The notes below the pieces were generated by a model. That model had not been told where the DNA came from, made no database searches, and saw only the letters and a list, made by a program, of their open reading frames with translations. Made by a program: the position numbers and the translations under genes. Source: an uncultured Alphaproteobacteria bacterium (GTDB taxonomy: Bacteria; Pseudomonadota; Alphaproteobacteria; Puniceispirillales; Puniceispirillaceae). Taken from it: 8,830 bases of DNA. The DNA lies in contig CALEYP010000018.1 of NCBI GenBank assembly GCA_937924895.1, forward strand, positions 1 through 8,830. Direction: 5' to 3'. Numbering within the stretch: position 1 is the first letter of the stretch; each line of letters begins with the position of its first letter. Shown here in pieces: positions 1 to 6,130 of this stretch.

Positions 1-1184
1 TAGCTAATCACAGCAAAAATTGCTCTGCTTTGACATTTGCACAATATTCAGCTGTGCAAGTGCTTGGCACACAAGGCTTGAACGCTGCTAACACAATTGC
101 AACAGCTATTGGCAGCGGTACGGCTATCAGCTCAACAGACATTCAAACTGTCTTGACAGCAACAGGCTCAACAGCTGACTCAGATGTTAACCTGACAAAC
201 CCACTACATATCTCATTCATTGAGTCTTGTATTGGCAATGATACATCTTTTAAAAACATACATACCTGTTCATCAAATGTTGATGCGACAGCATTGAACC
301 AACATGTTGTTGTTGAAATTGCTGGTGGTGCCTCAGGTACGGTTGATACCAACACATTGCAAGCCGCTGGTATTTCGCAAGCTGTTGCGACTATCGCCGC
401 TGGCAATAATTGCGGTCCAAATGAAGATCAATCATGTTTCTCAACCGTTCTCGCGTCAGGCCTTACCACAGCAGGCCTTACAACAGGCGCGTTTGAAACA
501 GCTTTGGCTGACCACTTTGAAGCACAGGTCTCATCAGCTGATACATCAGTGCCACTAGCTAATCTGACAACCGGTTGTACAGGGGCAAGCACAACATTCC
601 AGGTGCCAAACCCACCTGCCATCTGTGCGTCTGTGAATTGGAATTGCACGTCAAATACCAATGGTATTAGCGTTAATTATAACGACCTTGGCAAAGGTAA
701 CATTGTTGCTGATACGTCAGTCTTCTCTGGTAATAGCTACACAGTAACAGCGACATGTGCTGTAGGCGGTACAACCCGTACACGCACAATTAATGGTTCA
801 TTCAACACACAAGCAGCCATCGCTGGTGCACAGCAAGGCTACAAGACAACTGGCGAGCCAGCTTGGTGGAAGAACTACAACGCACTACACCGTGCGCGTG
901 ATAGATGTGCAGCATGGGGCGGTTCAATCGCCACGCATGCGGATATCGTGGCAGCCAACGCAGCGTTGTCTTCACCAATCATTCCAAATGGTACAAGAAC
1001 AATTTTTGCTACATCAAGTGGTGATGCCAATGTCAGCACTGGTGGTAAAACACAATGTTCTGAAAGCTGGCCAACACAGCATACATTAAAGTGGATTAAC
1101 GGTGCTAACTCACAGAAATGTAACAATGTTGCAGGCTTTGGTCGCTCATTCACAATCCTATGTAAAGATGTTCCATCCTGCTAA
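1..1184 (+). CDS. 3' part of a cysteine-rich, probably secreted modular protein (5' end outside window)
   Basis: The frame is open from the first bases of the window to the TAA at 1182-1184. The TTG at 30 is only the first start-like codon, and codons before it encode in-frame residues including a Cys, so the gene almost certainly begins upstream. Residue numbers here count from that TTG. The 384 visible residues are rich in Ala, Thr, Ser and Gly and hold 13 Cys (67, 80, 128, 136, 183, 199, 206, 243, 293, 343, 364, 378, 384), which suggests an extracytoplasmic, disulphide-bonded protein. Residues about 1-180 are an Ala/Thr-rich region with Cys pairs at 67/80 and 128/136. Residues about 187-260 look like a beta-sandwich (Ig-like) module ending near Cys243. 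Residues about 279-384 resemble a C-type-lectin-like fold. There are no membrane segments in the visible part, and any signal peptide would lie upstream. Function is not recognised; a surface adhesin or pilus-tip-like protein is only a guess. The next gene starts 46 bases downstream and also encodes an exported protein. Confidence 0.75.
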   Translation, partial: ANHSKNCSALTFAQYSAVQVLGTQGLNAANTIATAIGSGTAISSTDIQTVLTATGSTADSDVNLTNPLHISFIESCIGNDTSFKNIHTCSSNVDATALNQHVVVEIAGGASGTVDTNTLQAAGISQAVATIAAGNNCGPNEDQSCFSTVLASGLTTAGLTTGAFETALADHFEAQVSSADTSVPLANLTTGCTGASTTFQVPNPPAICASVNWNCTSNTNGISVNYNDLGKGNIVADTSVFSGNSYTVTATCAVGGTTRTRTINGSFNTQAAIAGAQQGYKTTGEPAWWKNYNALHRARDRCAAWGGSIATHADIVAANAALSSPIIPNGTRTIFATSSGDANVSTGGKTQCSESWPTQHTLKWINGANSQKCNNVAGFGRSFTILCKDVPSC

Positions 1185-1190
1185 GCAGGG

Positions 1191-1207
1191 TGGGGCATCC
1201 CCATTTT
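1191..1207 (+). terminator. Weak intercistronic hairpin after the partial gene
   Basis: TGGGG (1191-1195) pairs with CCCCA (1199-1203) across a three-base loop and is followed by TTTT. It lies just after the stop at 1184 and before the ribosome binding site of the next gene. The stem is only five pairs, so it may be a partial terminator or an mRNA-processing element that lowers expression of the downstream gene, or it may be chance. Confidence 0.35.
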
Positions 1208-1230
1208 CTATCTGAGGAAAGGACAAAGAT

Positions 1231-1566
1231 ATGAAAAAGACATTCGCAACAGCATTGGTACTTGGTGCAGCTTTAACAGCTGGCACAGCACAAGCCGCTT
1301 CGCTTTCATCGCTATCATGCTCATCTGATACTTTAACATTTGGCTTCACTGGCGTGTCTGGTGAAACAATGATTACCATTGAAGGCTCATCAGACGGCAG
1401 CAATTGGTCACTAGTTGGTGGCGGTGCGTTGAACGGTTCAGGCTCTGTCTCAATTGAGATTTACACAGCTGATACTGAATTCACTGATATCATCGCATCA
1501 CCAAACGCTGCTTCATATAGAGCAACAGTTGGTTCTGCCGTATCACCTACCTTTACTTGTTCATAA
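1231..1566 (+). CDS. Small exported protein with one Cys near each end, function unknown
   Basis: This 111-residue protein starts at an ATG preceded by a strong purine-rich ribosome binding site (AGGAAAGGA, 1215-1223). Residues 1-22 form a classical Sec signal peptide: Lys2-Lys3, a hydrophobic Ala/Leu core, and an AQA motif, with likely cleavage after Ala22. The mature chain of about 89 residues is rich in Ser, Gly, Thr and beta-forming residues and has exactly two Cys, at 30 and 110. These could form one disulphide tying the two ends of a small beta-sandwich, which is an inference. There is no lipobox, prepilin motif or membrane anchor, so the product is probably periplasmic or released. It sits 46 bases after the Cys-rich partial gene on the same strand, is similar in composition, and is closed by the terminator at 1669-1700, so the two may form one transcript and act together. 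I do not recognise the family. Confidence 0.85.
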   Translation: MKKTFATALVLGAALTAGTAQAASLSSLSCSSDTLTFGFTGVSGETMITIEGSSDGSNWSLVGGGALNGSGSVSIEIYTADTEFTDIIASPNAASYRATVGSAVSPTFTCS

Positions 1567-1600
1567 TATAGATTATGCGACATTTAAGGTGACAGTTATT

Positions 1601-1636
1601 TGATGATAATATTGGGCCCACTCGCCCCATTCATCA
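1601..1636 (+). other. Imperfect hairpin in the 3' untranslated region
   Basis: TGATGA (1601-1606) pairs with TCATCA (1631-1636). Inside it, after a four-base bulge, 1611-1617 pairs with 1624-1630 with one mismatch, closing a six-base loop. No T-run follows, so it does not look like a terminator. It could stabilise the 3' end of the upstream mRNA or be chance. The rest of the 1567-1871 gap is accounted for by the terminator, candidate promoter and riboswitch listed separately. Confidence 0.3.
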
Positions 1637-1668
1637 TAAAATAATCACTGACACCAGTAACTTTTGGG

Positions 1669-1700
1669 ATGCACCCTTCACGGGGTGCATTTTTTATTTT
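1669..1700 (+). terminator. Rho-independent terminator after the secreted-protein block
   Basis: ATGCACCC (1669-1676) and GGGTGCAT (1683-1690) form a perfect eight-pair stem with a six-base loop. A T-rich tract at 1690-1700, interrupted by one A, follows directly. It terminates transcription from the 111-residue protein gene and separates it from the thiamine operon. Confidence 0.92.
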
Positions 1701-1705
1701 AAGAT
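1677..1705 (+). promoter_or_regulatory. Candidate sigma-70 type promoter for thiBPQ
   Basis: TTCACG (1677-1682) and TAAGAT (1700-1705) are separated by 17 bases. Each matches four of six consensus positions, and the implied start, near 1712, is just before the P1 stem of the riboswitch. That location is what makes this weak match credible. The -35-like element lies in the loop of the preceding terminator, so the two signals would overlap. No experimental support can be seen from sequence alone. Confidence 0.4.
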
Positions 1706-1712
1706 GATGTTA

Positions 1713-1794
1713 CTCTTGGGGAGTTCTGATCCATATCAGTTCTGAGAATTAAACCCATAGAACCTGAACCAGGTCATACTGGCGGAGGAAAGAG
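1713..1794 (+). ncRNA. TPP riboswitch (thi box)
   Basis: The conserved thi-box core is present: CTGAGA at 1742-1747, ACCC at 1753-1756, GAACCTGA at 1760-1767, and the CATACTGGCGGAGGAA block ending at 1790. Stem P1 forms between CTCTT (1713-1717) and AAGAG (1790-1794). The optional P3 arm forms from CTGAT (1726-1730) and ATCAG (1735-1739). P5 forms from CCAG (1769-1772) and CTGG (1779-1782). It lies in the leader of thiB, where TPP binding would be expected to reduce expression of the importer. With no terminator between it and thiB, control is probably at translation. Confidence 0.95.
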
Positions 1795-1835
1795 TGTCCG
1801 AGAGGAAACCCTCACCGCACTTCCAAAGCATGTAT

Positions 1836-1867
1836 GGCCCATCATTTGACCCACGCAAGATGGAGCC
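1836..1867 (+). promoter_or_regulatory. Probable expression platform: hairpin masking the thiB ribosome binding site
   Basis: GGCCCATC (1836-1843) can pair with GATGGAGCC (1859-1867) to give eight base pairs with A1864 bulged out. This buries the GGAG (1862-1865) that serves the thiB ATG at 1872. Such ribosome-site sequestration is the usual mode of TPP riboswitches in proteobacteria. I do not see a clear competing anti-sequester pairing with the aptamer, so the switching mechanism is inferred. A small GAGG/CCTC hairpin (1802-1813) lies between aptamer and sequester. Confidence 0.6.
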
Positions 1868-1871
1868 GTAA

Positions 1872-2867
1872 ATGAAACAACTACTTGCAAGCCTAACAGC
1901 TGCTGCGCTCTTGGCAATGCCAACAATGGCATCGGCCAAACCAGTCCTGACTATTTATACTTATGAGAGTTTTACTAGTGAATGGGGTCCAGGCCCACAA
2001 ATAGAAACTGCCTTTGAAGCCACATGTGACTGTGACCTCAATTTCGTATCACTTGATAGCTCTATTGGCATTTTAGGACGTGTTCAACTTGAAGGCGCCT
2101 CATCGCAAGCTGATATAGTTCTTGGCCTTGATACAAACCTCACAGCGATTGCTCGTGATACTGGTCTATTCCAGCCGCACGGTGTGACAGCACAGTCTGA
2201 CAATCTACCAATTGCTTATGACAATGATATGTTTATGCCCTTTGATTGGGGCTATTTTGCCTTTGTTTACGATAAGACACGCATGGCAACACCACCAGCA
2301 TCACTTCAAGCGCTTGTAGAGGCTGATGATGATTTACGGATTGTTATTCAAGACCCCCGCACGGCAACACCAGGCCTAGGGTTCTTATTATGGATGAAAT
2401 CTGTCTATGGTGATGATGCCGCCGATGCCTGGCGTGCGCTTAACCCAAAAATTGTGACCGTCACAAAAGGATGGTGGGATGCCTATTCTCTTTTCCTAGA
2501 AGGCGAAGCAGATATGGTGATGTCTTATTCCACCTCGCCAGCCTATCATCAGATTGCCGAGGGTGTTGATCAATATGCCGCCGCCTCATTCAGCGAAGGT
2601 CACTATATGCAAATCGAAGTGGCCGCAATGTTGAAAAATGCGCCACAACCCGAGTTAGCAAAGAAATTTATGGCATTTATCCAAGGCCCTGAATTTCAAG
2701 GGATTATTCCAACTACAAATTGGATGTATCCAACTCAGGCATCGGCAATTCCCGATGGCTTTGACGGCTTGATCACACCAGAAAACGCCTATCTATTTTC
2801 AGGCGAAGATGTGAAAAACAACAAACAAGCCTGGGTTGATGAGTGGCTATCAGCCGCCACAAATTAA
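1872..2867 (+). CDS. thiB: Thiamine/TPP ABC transporter, periplasmic substrate-binding protein
   Basis: ThiB (TbpA) captures thiamine, thiamine phosphate or TPP in the periplasm and delivers it to ThiPQ. The 331-residue length matches the family (about 327 in E. coli). Residues 1-22 are a Sec signal peptide ending in ASA, and the mature chain opens with KPVLTIYTYESF. Family hallmarks include EWGPGP (37-42), the Cys52-Asp-Cys54 pair, ADIVLGLD (80-87), FDWGYFAFVYD (124-134), QDPRTATPGLG (160-170), TVTKGWWDAY (196-205), SYSTSPAY (218-225), FSEGHYMQ (240-247) and TNWMYP (282-287). The aromatic residues in the last motifs are of the type that stack on the thiamine rings in the E. coli protein. The ATG at 1872 has GGAG six bases upstream, inside the riboswitch-controlled hairpin. 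It is first in the thiBPQ operon. Confidence 0.97.
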   Translation: MKQLLASLTAAALLAMPTMASAKPVLTIYTYESFTSEWGPGPQIETAFEATCDCDLNFVSLDSSIGILGRVQLEGASSQADIVLGLDTNLTAIARDTGLFQPHGVTAQSDNLPIAYDNDMFMPFDWGYFAFVYDKTRMATPPASLQALVEADDDLRIVIQDPRTATPGLGFLLWMKSVYGDDAADAWRALNPKIVTVTKGWWDAYSLFLEGEADMVMSYSTSPAYHQIAEGVDQYAAASFSEGHYMQIEVAAMLKNAPQPELAKKFMAFIQGPEFQGIIPTTNWMYPTQASAIPDGFDGLITPENAYLFSGEDVKNNKQAWVDEWLSAATN

Positions 2868-2886
2868 AGGGAAAGGGCGCTAATTT

Positions 2887-4503
2887 ATGAGACTTCCTCA
2901 CAATGATAGTGGGTTTACCCGCCTTATTTGGGGAACCTTCATCATGGGCGCCCTCTTCTGTTTGGCCGCAATTTGTCTTATTAGCCTCTATCAAGCAGGG
3001 TTAGCGGATACGAATATCAGCAGCCTTCTATCGCGTCCTTATTTTGGCTATGTCATTTATATCACCCTCATTCAGGCGCTGTTATCTGTTATATTATCAG
3101 TTTGTGGCGGTGTATTAGGCGCTATTGCCCTCCATCGTCGCTGGCATTGGCCCTTGCGACGCCTGATCCTTGCGGGTTGTTTCATGGCGATGATAGTGCC
3201 AACCACAGTCGCTGCGATAAGTCTGCTCAAATTATGGGGACAATCTGGCTTCATATCATTATTGGGAGGCAGCGCTATCATACCAGATAGGCTTGGATTA
3301 TGGTCTGTGTTGCTCGCGCATTGTTTCTTTAATATTCCGCTTATTATGCGGGTTTGTCTATCTCGGCTACAATCGGTGCCTCAGGGACAATATCGTCATG
3401 CTGCGTTGTTACGGTTTTCAGCTGGCGCTTATTTTCGACATATAGAATGGCCTGCGATACGCACGGTACTGCCATCGGTAAGCGGCTTAGTCTTCTTACT
3501 GTGTTTTACGTCTTTTTCGCTTGTTCTGATGCTTGGCGGCGGCCCTGCTATCACAACAATGGAAGTCAGCATTTATACCGCGCTCCGCTTTGATTTTGAC
3601 CTCTCAAAAGCGGCTGTCTTATGTGTTATTCAATTAGTGATTTGTGCCATCATATTGGTTTTCATCAAACCAAGCTCAACAAACTTTGCGTCGGACAATG
3701 TCTTAGATGCTGCGCCCCTTCGTGCTGACCATCAAAGCAAGATATGGCTGGTAGGAGATGGCTTGCTTTGGTTTGGTTTAGTCATCTTACTGCTCGTGCC
3801 ACTTGGTTTATTGATATTCAATAGTGATATTAGGGGGGGCATTGACTTCCTCAGCACACCCCGATTTTGGTCAGCCTTTGCCCATTCTGTCGCGCTTGCT
3901 ATCGGCGCTGCAACAGGTGCCGTTACCCTTGCCATGAGTCTTGCGATGGCAGCAGCAGAAGCGCAAAGACGGCATTGGCCCCTTCTCTCTCGTCTGGTTG
4001 AATTCAGCCACTCGTTATTCTTACTTGTTCCTGCCCTTGTGCTTGGCACTTCGTTCTTTATTCTATTACGGCCCTATGTTGCTGTATTTGACTATGGTTT
4101 TTATATTATATTACTTGGTAACGCACTGTTATCTCTTCCTTTTTGCTATCGCATCCTAGCGCCGGCCTTATTAACGCATTGGCATAAAACTGACAGGCTT
4201 TGTCACGCGTTACGATTGGGCATATGGCAAAGATTTCGCCTAATCACATTGCCAGCATTGGGCGCGGAATTCGCTTTTGCCTTTGGCTTATCAGCCGCAT
4301 TAAGCTTTGGCGATTTAGGGATTATTACCTTATTTGGCTCGCAAGAATTTGAGACGCTGCCTTATCTTTTGTTTCAATTCATGAATCGATATGGGGCAGC
4401 AGAAGCTGATTTGTTGGCGTTGGTGTTGCTTGGCTCTGCTTTGAGCCTTTATTATATCAGCTATTACCTAATCAAAGTTTATCGTGGCCTCCTAGCAAGG
4501 TAG
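2887..4503 (+). CDS. thiP: Thiamine/TPP ABC transporter, fused inner-membrane permease
   Basis: ThiP forms the membrane channel of the thiamine importer. At 538 residues it matches the family (about 536 in E. coli), in which two permease halves are fused in one chain. About twelve hydrophobic segments are visible, for example near 13-36, 55-82, 92-115, 138-156, 196-216, 240-260, 290-310, 332-356, 372-395, 403-422, 455-480 and 506-528. Each half carries an EAA-type cytoplasmic loop for docking the ATPase: one around 169-200 (with IEWPAIRTVLP) and one around 436-467 (with ITLPALGAEF). The stretch SFGDLGIITLFG...FETLPYLLFQ near the end is typical of ThiP. The start lies 19 bases after the thiB stop with a purine-rich GGGAAAGG stretch ahead of it. 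The gene ends four bases before the thiQ start. Confidence 0.95.
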   Translation: MRLPHNDSGFTRLIWGTFIMGALFCLAAICLISLYQAGLADTNISSLLSRPYFGYVIYITLIQALLSVILSVCGGVLGAIALHRRWHWPLRRLILAGCFMAMIVPTTVAAISLLKLWGQSGFISLLGGSAIIPDRLGLWSVLLAHCFFNIPLIMRVCLSRLQSVPQGQYRHAALLRFSAGAYFRHIEWPAIRTVLPSVSGLVFLLCFTSFSLVLMLGGGPAITTMEVSIYTALRFDFDLSKAAVLCVIQLVICAIILVFIKPSSTNFASDNVLDAAPLRADHQSKIWLVGDGLLWFGLVILLLVPLGLLIFNSDIRGGIDFLSTPRFWSAFAHSVALAIGAATGAVTLAMSLAMAAAEAQRRHWPLLSRLVEFSHSLFLLVPALVLGTSFFILLRPYVAVFDYGFYIILLGNALLSLPFCYRILAPALLTHWHKTDRLCHALRLGIWQRFRLITLPALGAEFAFAFGLSAALSFGDLGIITLFGSQEFETLPYLLFQFMNRYGAAEADLLALVLLGSALSLYYISYYLIKVYRGLLAR

Positions 4504-4507
4504 TCTT

Positions 4508-5140
4508 ATGTTTCACGCTCATAATGTCATTATCCAATTTGAAGATGAAAATAGCCAAATTTGTACGAGCTTTACCGTTCAGCCAGGGGACATATGCGCC
4601 ATAGTTGGCCCTTCAGGCGTTGGAAAATCAACTCTTCTCTCTGCAATTGCAGGGTTTGAGACACCTCACTCTGGTACATTGACATGGGATGGTCAGGATT
4701 TGGTATCACTGGCCGTATGGGAGCGTCCCCTCGCCTGTCTTTTTCAGTCCGATAATATCTTCACGCATTTATCAGTTCGGCGCAATTTGGCTCTTGGTGT
4801 GCCGCGAGAGCTATCTAATAAAGAGTGTGTCCTCGCCATCCAAGAGGTTGCTGAAAATCTTGGGATTGGTGCTTTCTTAGATAGGCCTGCCTCAGACTTG
4901 TCAGGCGGTCAGCAACAACGTGTTGGCCTTGCCCGTGCCTTATTAACGAATAAGCCCCTATTGCTCCTAGATGAGCCCTTTTCTGCCTTAGACACAGAGA
5001 CAAGAGAAACCGCGATTGCCCTTTTAAAGCGTATTACGAAAGATTATGACCTTGCCGTTATTATCATTGCCCACGATGAGGCTGATGTCACTGCGCTGGA
5101 TGCTAGCCTAGTGCGGCTCTATCGCGAGCCTATCAGCTAG
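4508..5140 (+). CDS. thiQ: Thiamine/TPP ABC transporter, ATP-binding protein
   Basis: ThiQ hydrolyses ATP to drive thiamine import through ThiP. All ABC motifs are intact: Walker A GPSGVGKST (34-42), Q-loop Gln80, signature LSGGQ (131-135), Walker B LLLLDE (151-156), D-loop SALD (159-162) and the switch His189. The 210-residue chain is slightly short for an ABC ATPase but contains the complete nucleotide-binding domain, as ThiQ proteins do. The ATG at 4508 is preceded by AAGG (4497-4500), which overlaps the end of thiP, so translation is probably coupled. Its last 33 bases overlap the 3' end of the convergent M48 protease gene on the other strand. No terminator is visible after it on the + strand. 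Confidence 0.96.
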   Translation: MFHAHNVIIQFEDENSQICTSFTVQPGDICAIVGPSGVGKSTLLSAIAGFETPHSGTLTWDGQDLVSLAVWERPLACLFQSDNIFTHLSVRRNLALGVPRELSNKECVLAIQEVAENLGIGAFLDRPASDLSGGQQQRVGLARALLTNKPLLLLDEPFSALDTETRETAIALLKRITKDYDLAVIIIAHDEADVTALDASLVRLYREPIS

Positions 5141-6121
5141 GCTTGGGTGTGAGTCAAATAAGCCTGTCGGCTTATCTGGACATGGGTCTTCACAATGTTG
5201 ATGATACAAAGCTGCTAGCATCTCATCAAAGGTGGTTAGATCATAGTTTTGGGCTAATAGCCACTGGCGGGCGGTTCTATCTGCTTCTACCTCAAACTCT
5301 CTTGAATAACCAGAAAATACAAGATTCTTAGCGAAAAGTGCTGAGTTATCACCAAATTGAGAAAATCCAAAAGCGATATTAAGTACTGAAAATAAGCCCG
5401 AACGGGCTAAATTTCGGCGGTTATGTTGGTGATAAATATGGGCAGCTTCATGGGCTAACACACCCATCACCCCTTCATGTGACGGTGCAATAGCCACAAG
5501 TTCATCAAGAAGTACCACCGGCCCATCAGGAAGCGCAAACGCATTGGCGCCTAACACATCAGAGCGCCTAAATAATAGAGGTATCTCTGGCGATATACCT
5601 GCCTCTTTCTGAAAGGCGAGAAACGCATCCTGAAATTGTTTCTGCTCAGTTTCCGATAGATTGGAGGGTTCCAAAACCCAACTATCCAAGGTAGCTAGCG
5701 TTGAACGTGAGAGATTAGCCACAACCTCATCAGGGATGTAACGCGTCATAGAATCTGCAAGACGTGGTAGAAGATAGACAGTGCCTGCCCATAAAATAAC
5801 AGCTGTTAGGACACCATAAAGGGCTAGCATATACCACGGGCCTCTCTCTGCTTTTTCAAGCCGTTTTTGCCATTTACCCCTTTCCAAAAATGATGGAAAA
5901 TCAGATGCTTGCACATAGACCTTATGTCCTCCGACAAAGGAGATGCGGCGTCGCTTTGCCCCTTCTGCTGGGCTAATTTCAGCAATAGGTAATTTGAAAA
6001 TGGCACCTTTGACATCACAAATCACAGGATCGCCTGTTATCCAGCCATCGGGAAATGTCAGAGTTACAGGCGCTGTATCTGTCGAACGCGAGAAGATGAA
6101 TTGCCCTTGCAGCTGCTTCAT
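5108..6121 (-). CDS. M48-family zinc metallopeptidase, membrane-anchored
   Basis: This 337-residue protein has the zinc-protease motif HEAAH (224-228) inside VLAHEAAHIYHQH. It also has the downstream E-x-E-A-D motif (277-281), whose first Glu is the expected third zinc ligand, and the late DSHPSLADR motif (323-331) common in M48 enzymes. One membrane segment is seen at about 97-118. Residues 1-90 form a small soluble N-terminal domain, probably cytoplasmic, of the type found ahead of the membrane segment in related M48 proteins. The catalytic domain (about 125-337) would then be on the outer face of the inner membrane, consistent with a role in envelope protein quality control. That topology and role are inferences. 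The ATG starts nine bases after the stop of the DUF898 gene with no clear ribosome binding site, so it is probably translated by coupling. The gene is convergent with thiQ and overlaps its end by 33 bp. Confidence 0.9.
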   Translation of the reverse strand: MKQLQGQFIFSRSTDTAPVTLTFPDGWITGDPVICDVKGAIFKLPIAEISPAEGAKRRRISFVGGHKVYVQASDFPSFLERGKWQKRLEKAERGPWYMLALYGVLTAVILWAGTVYLLPRLADSMTRYIPDEVVANLSRSTLATLDSWVLEPSNLSETEQKQFQDAFLAFQKEAGISPEIPLLFRRSDVLGANAFALPDGPVVLLDELVAIAPSHEGVMGVLAHEAAHIYHQHNRRNLARSGLFSVLNIAFGFSQFGDNSALFAKNLVFSGYSREFEVEADRTARQWLLAQNYDLTTFDEMLAALYHQHCEDPCPDKPTGLFDSHPSLADRLAIEPH

Positions 6122-6130
6122 ATCACGGCG

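Noticed and set aside
143..661. Open frames of 77-87 residues on both strands within the partial Cys-rich gene
   Set aside because: They overlap the long forward frame, which continues to the window edge and has coherent composition. The short ones lack start signals.
1..1566. Possible diversity-generating retroelement target (lectin-like C-terminus, hairpin just after the stop, small downstream gene)
   Set aside because: No reverse transcriptase, no second template copy of the 3' end and no Avd-like protein are visible. The downstream protein has a signal peptide, which Avd lacks, and the hairpin is only five pairs.
1796..1807. 12-base direct repeat GTCCGAGAGGAA shared between the thiB leader and the small-ORF leader (7924-7935)
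   Set aside because: A window of this size is expected to hold a few exact 12-base repeats by chance, and at the second site the repeat includes a ribosome binding site.
1795..1840. tRNA-like start (GTGTCCGAGAGG) after the riboswitch, resembling the D-arm of Ser/Leu tRNAs
   Set aside because: No acceptor stem, anticodon arm or T-arm can be formed around it.
3732..4049. 105-residue open frame on the - strand inside thiP
   Set aside because: It is an antisense shadow of the hydrophobic permease sequence, and thiP itself is unambiguous.
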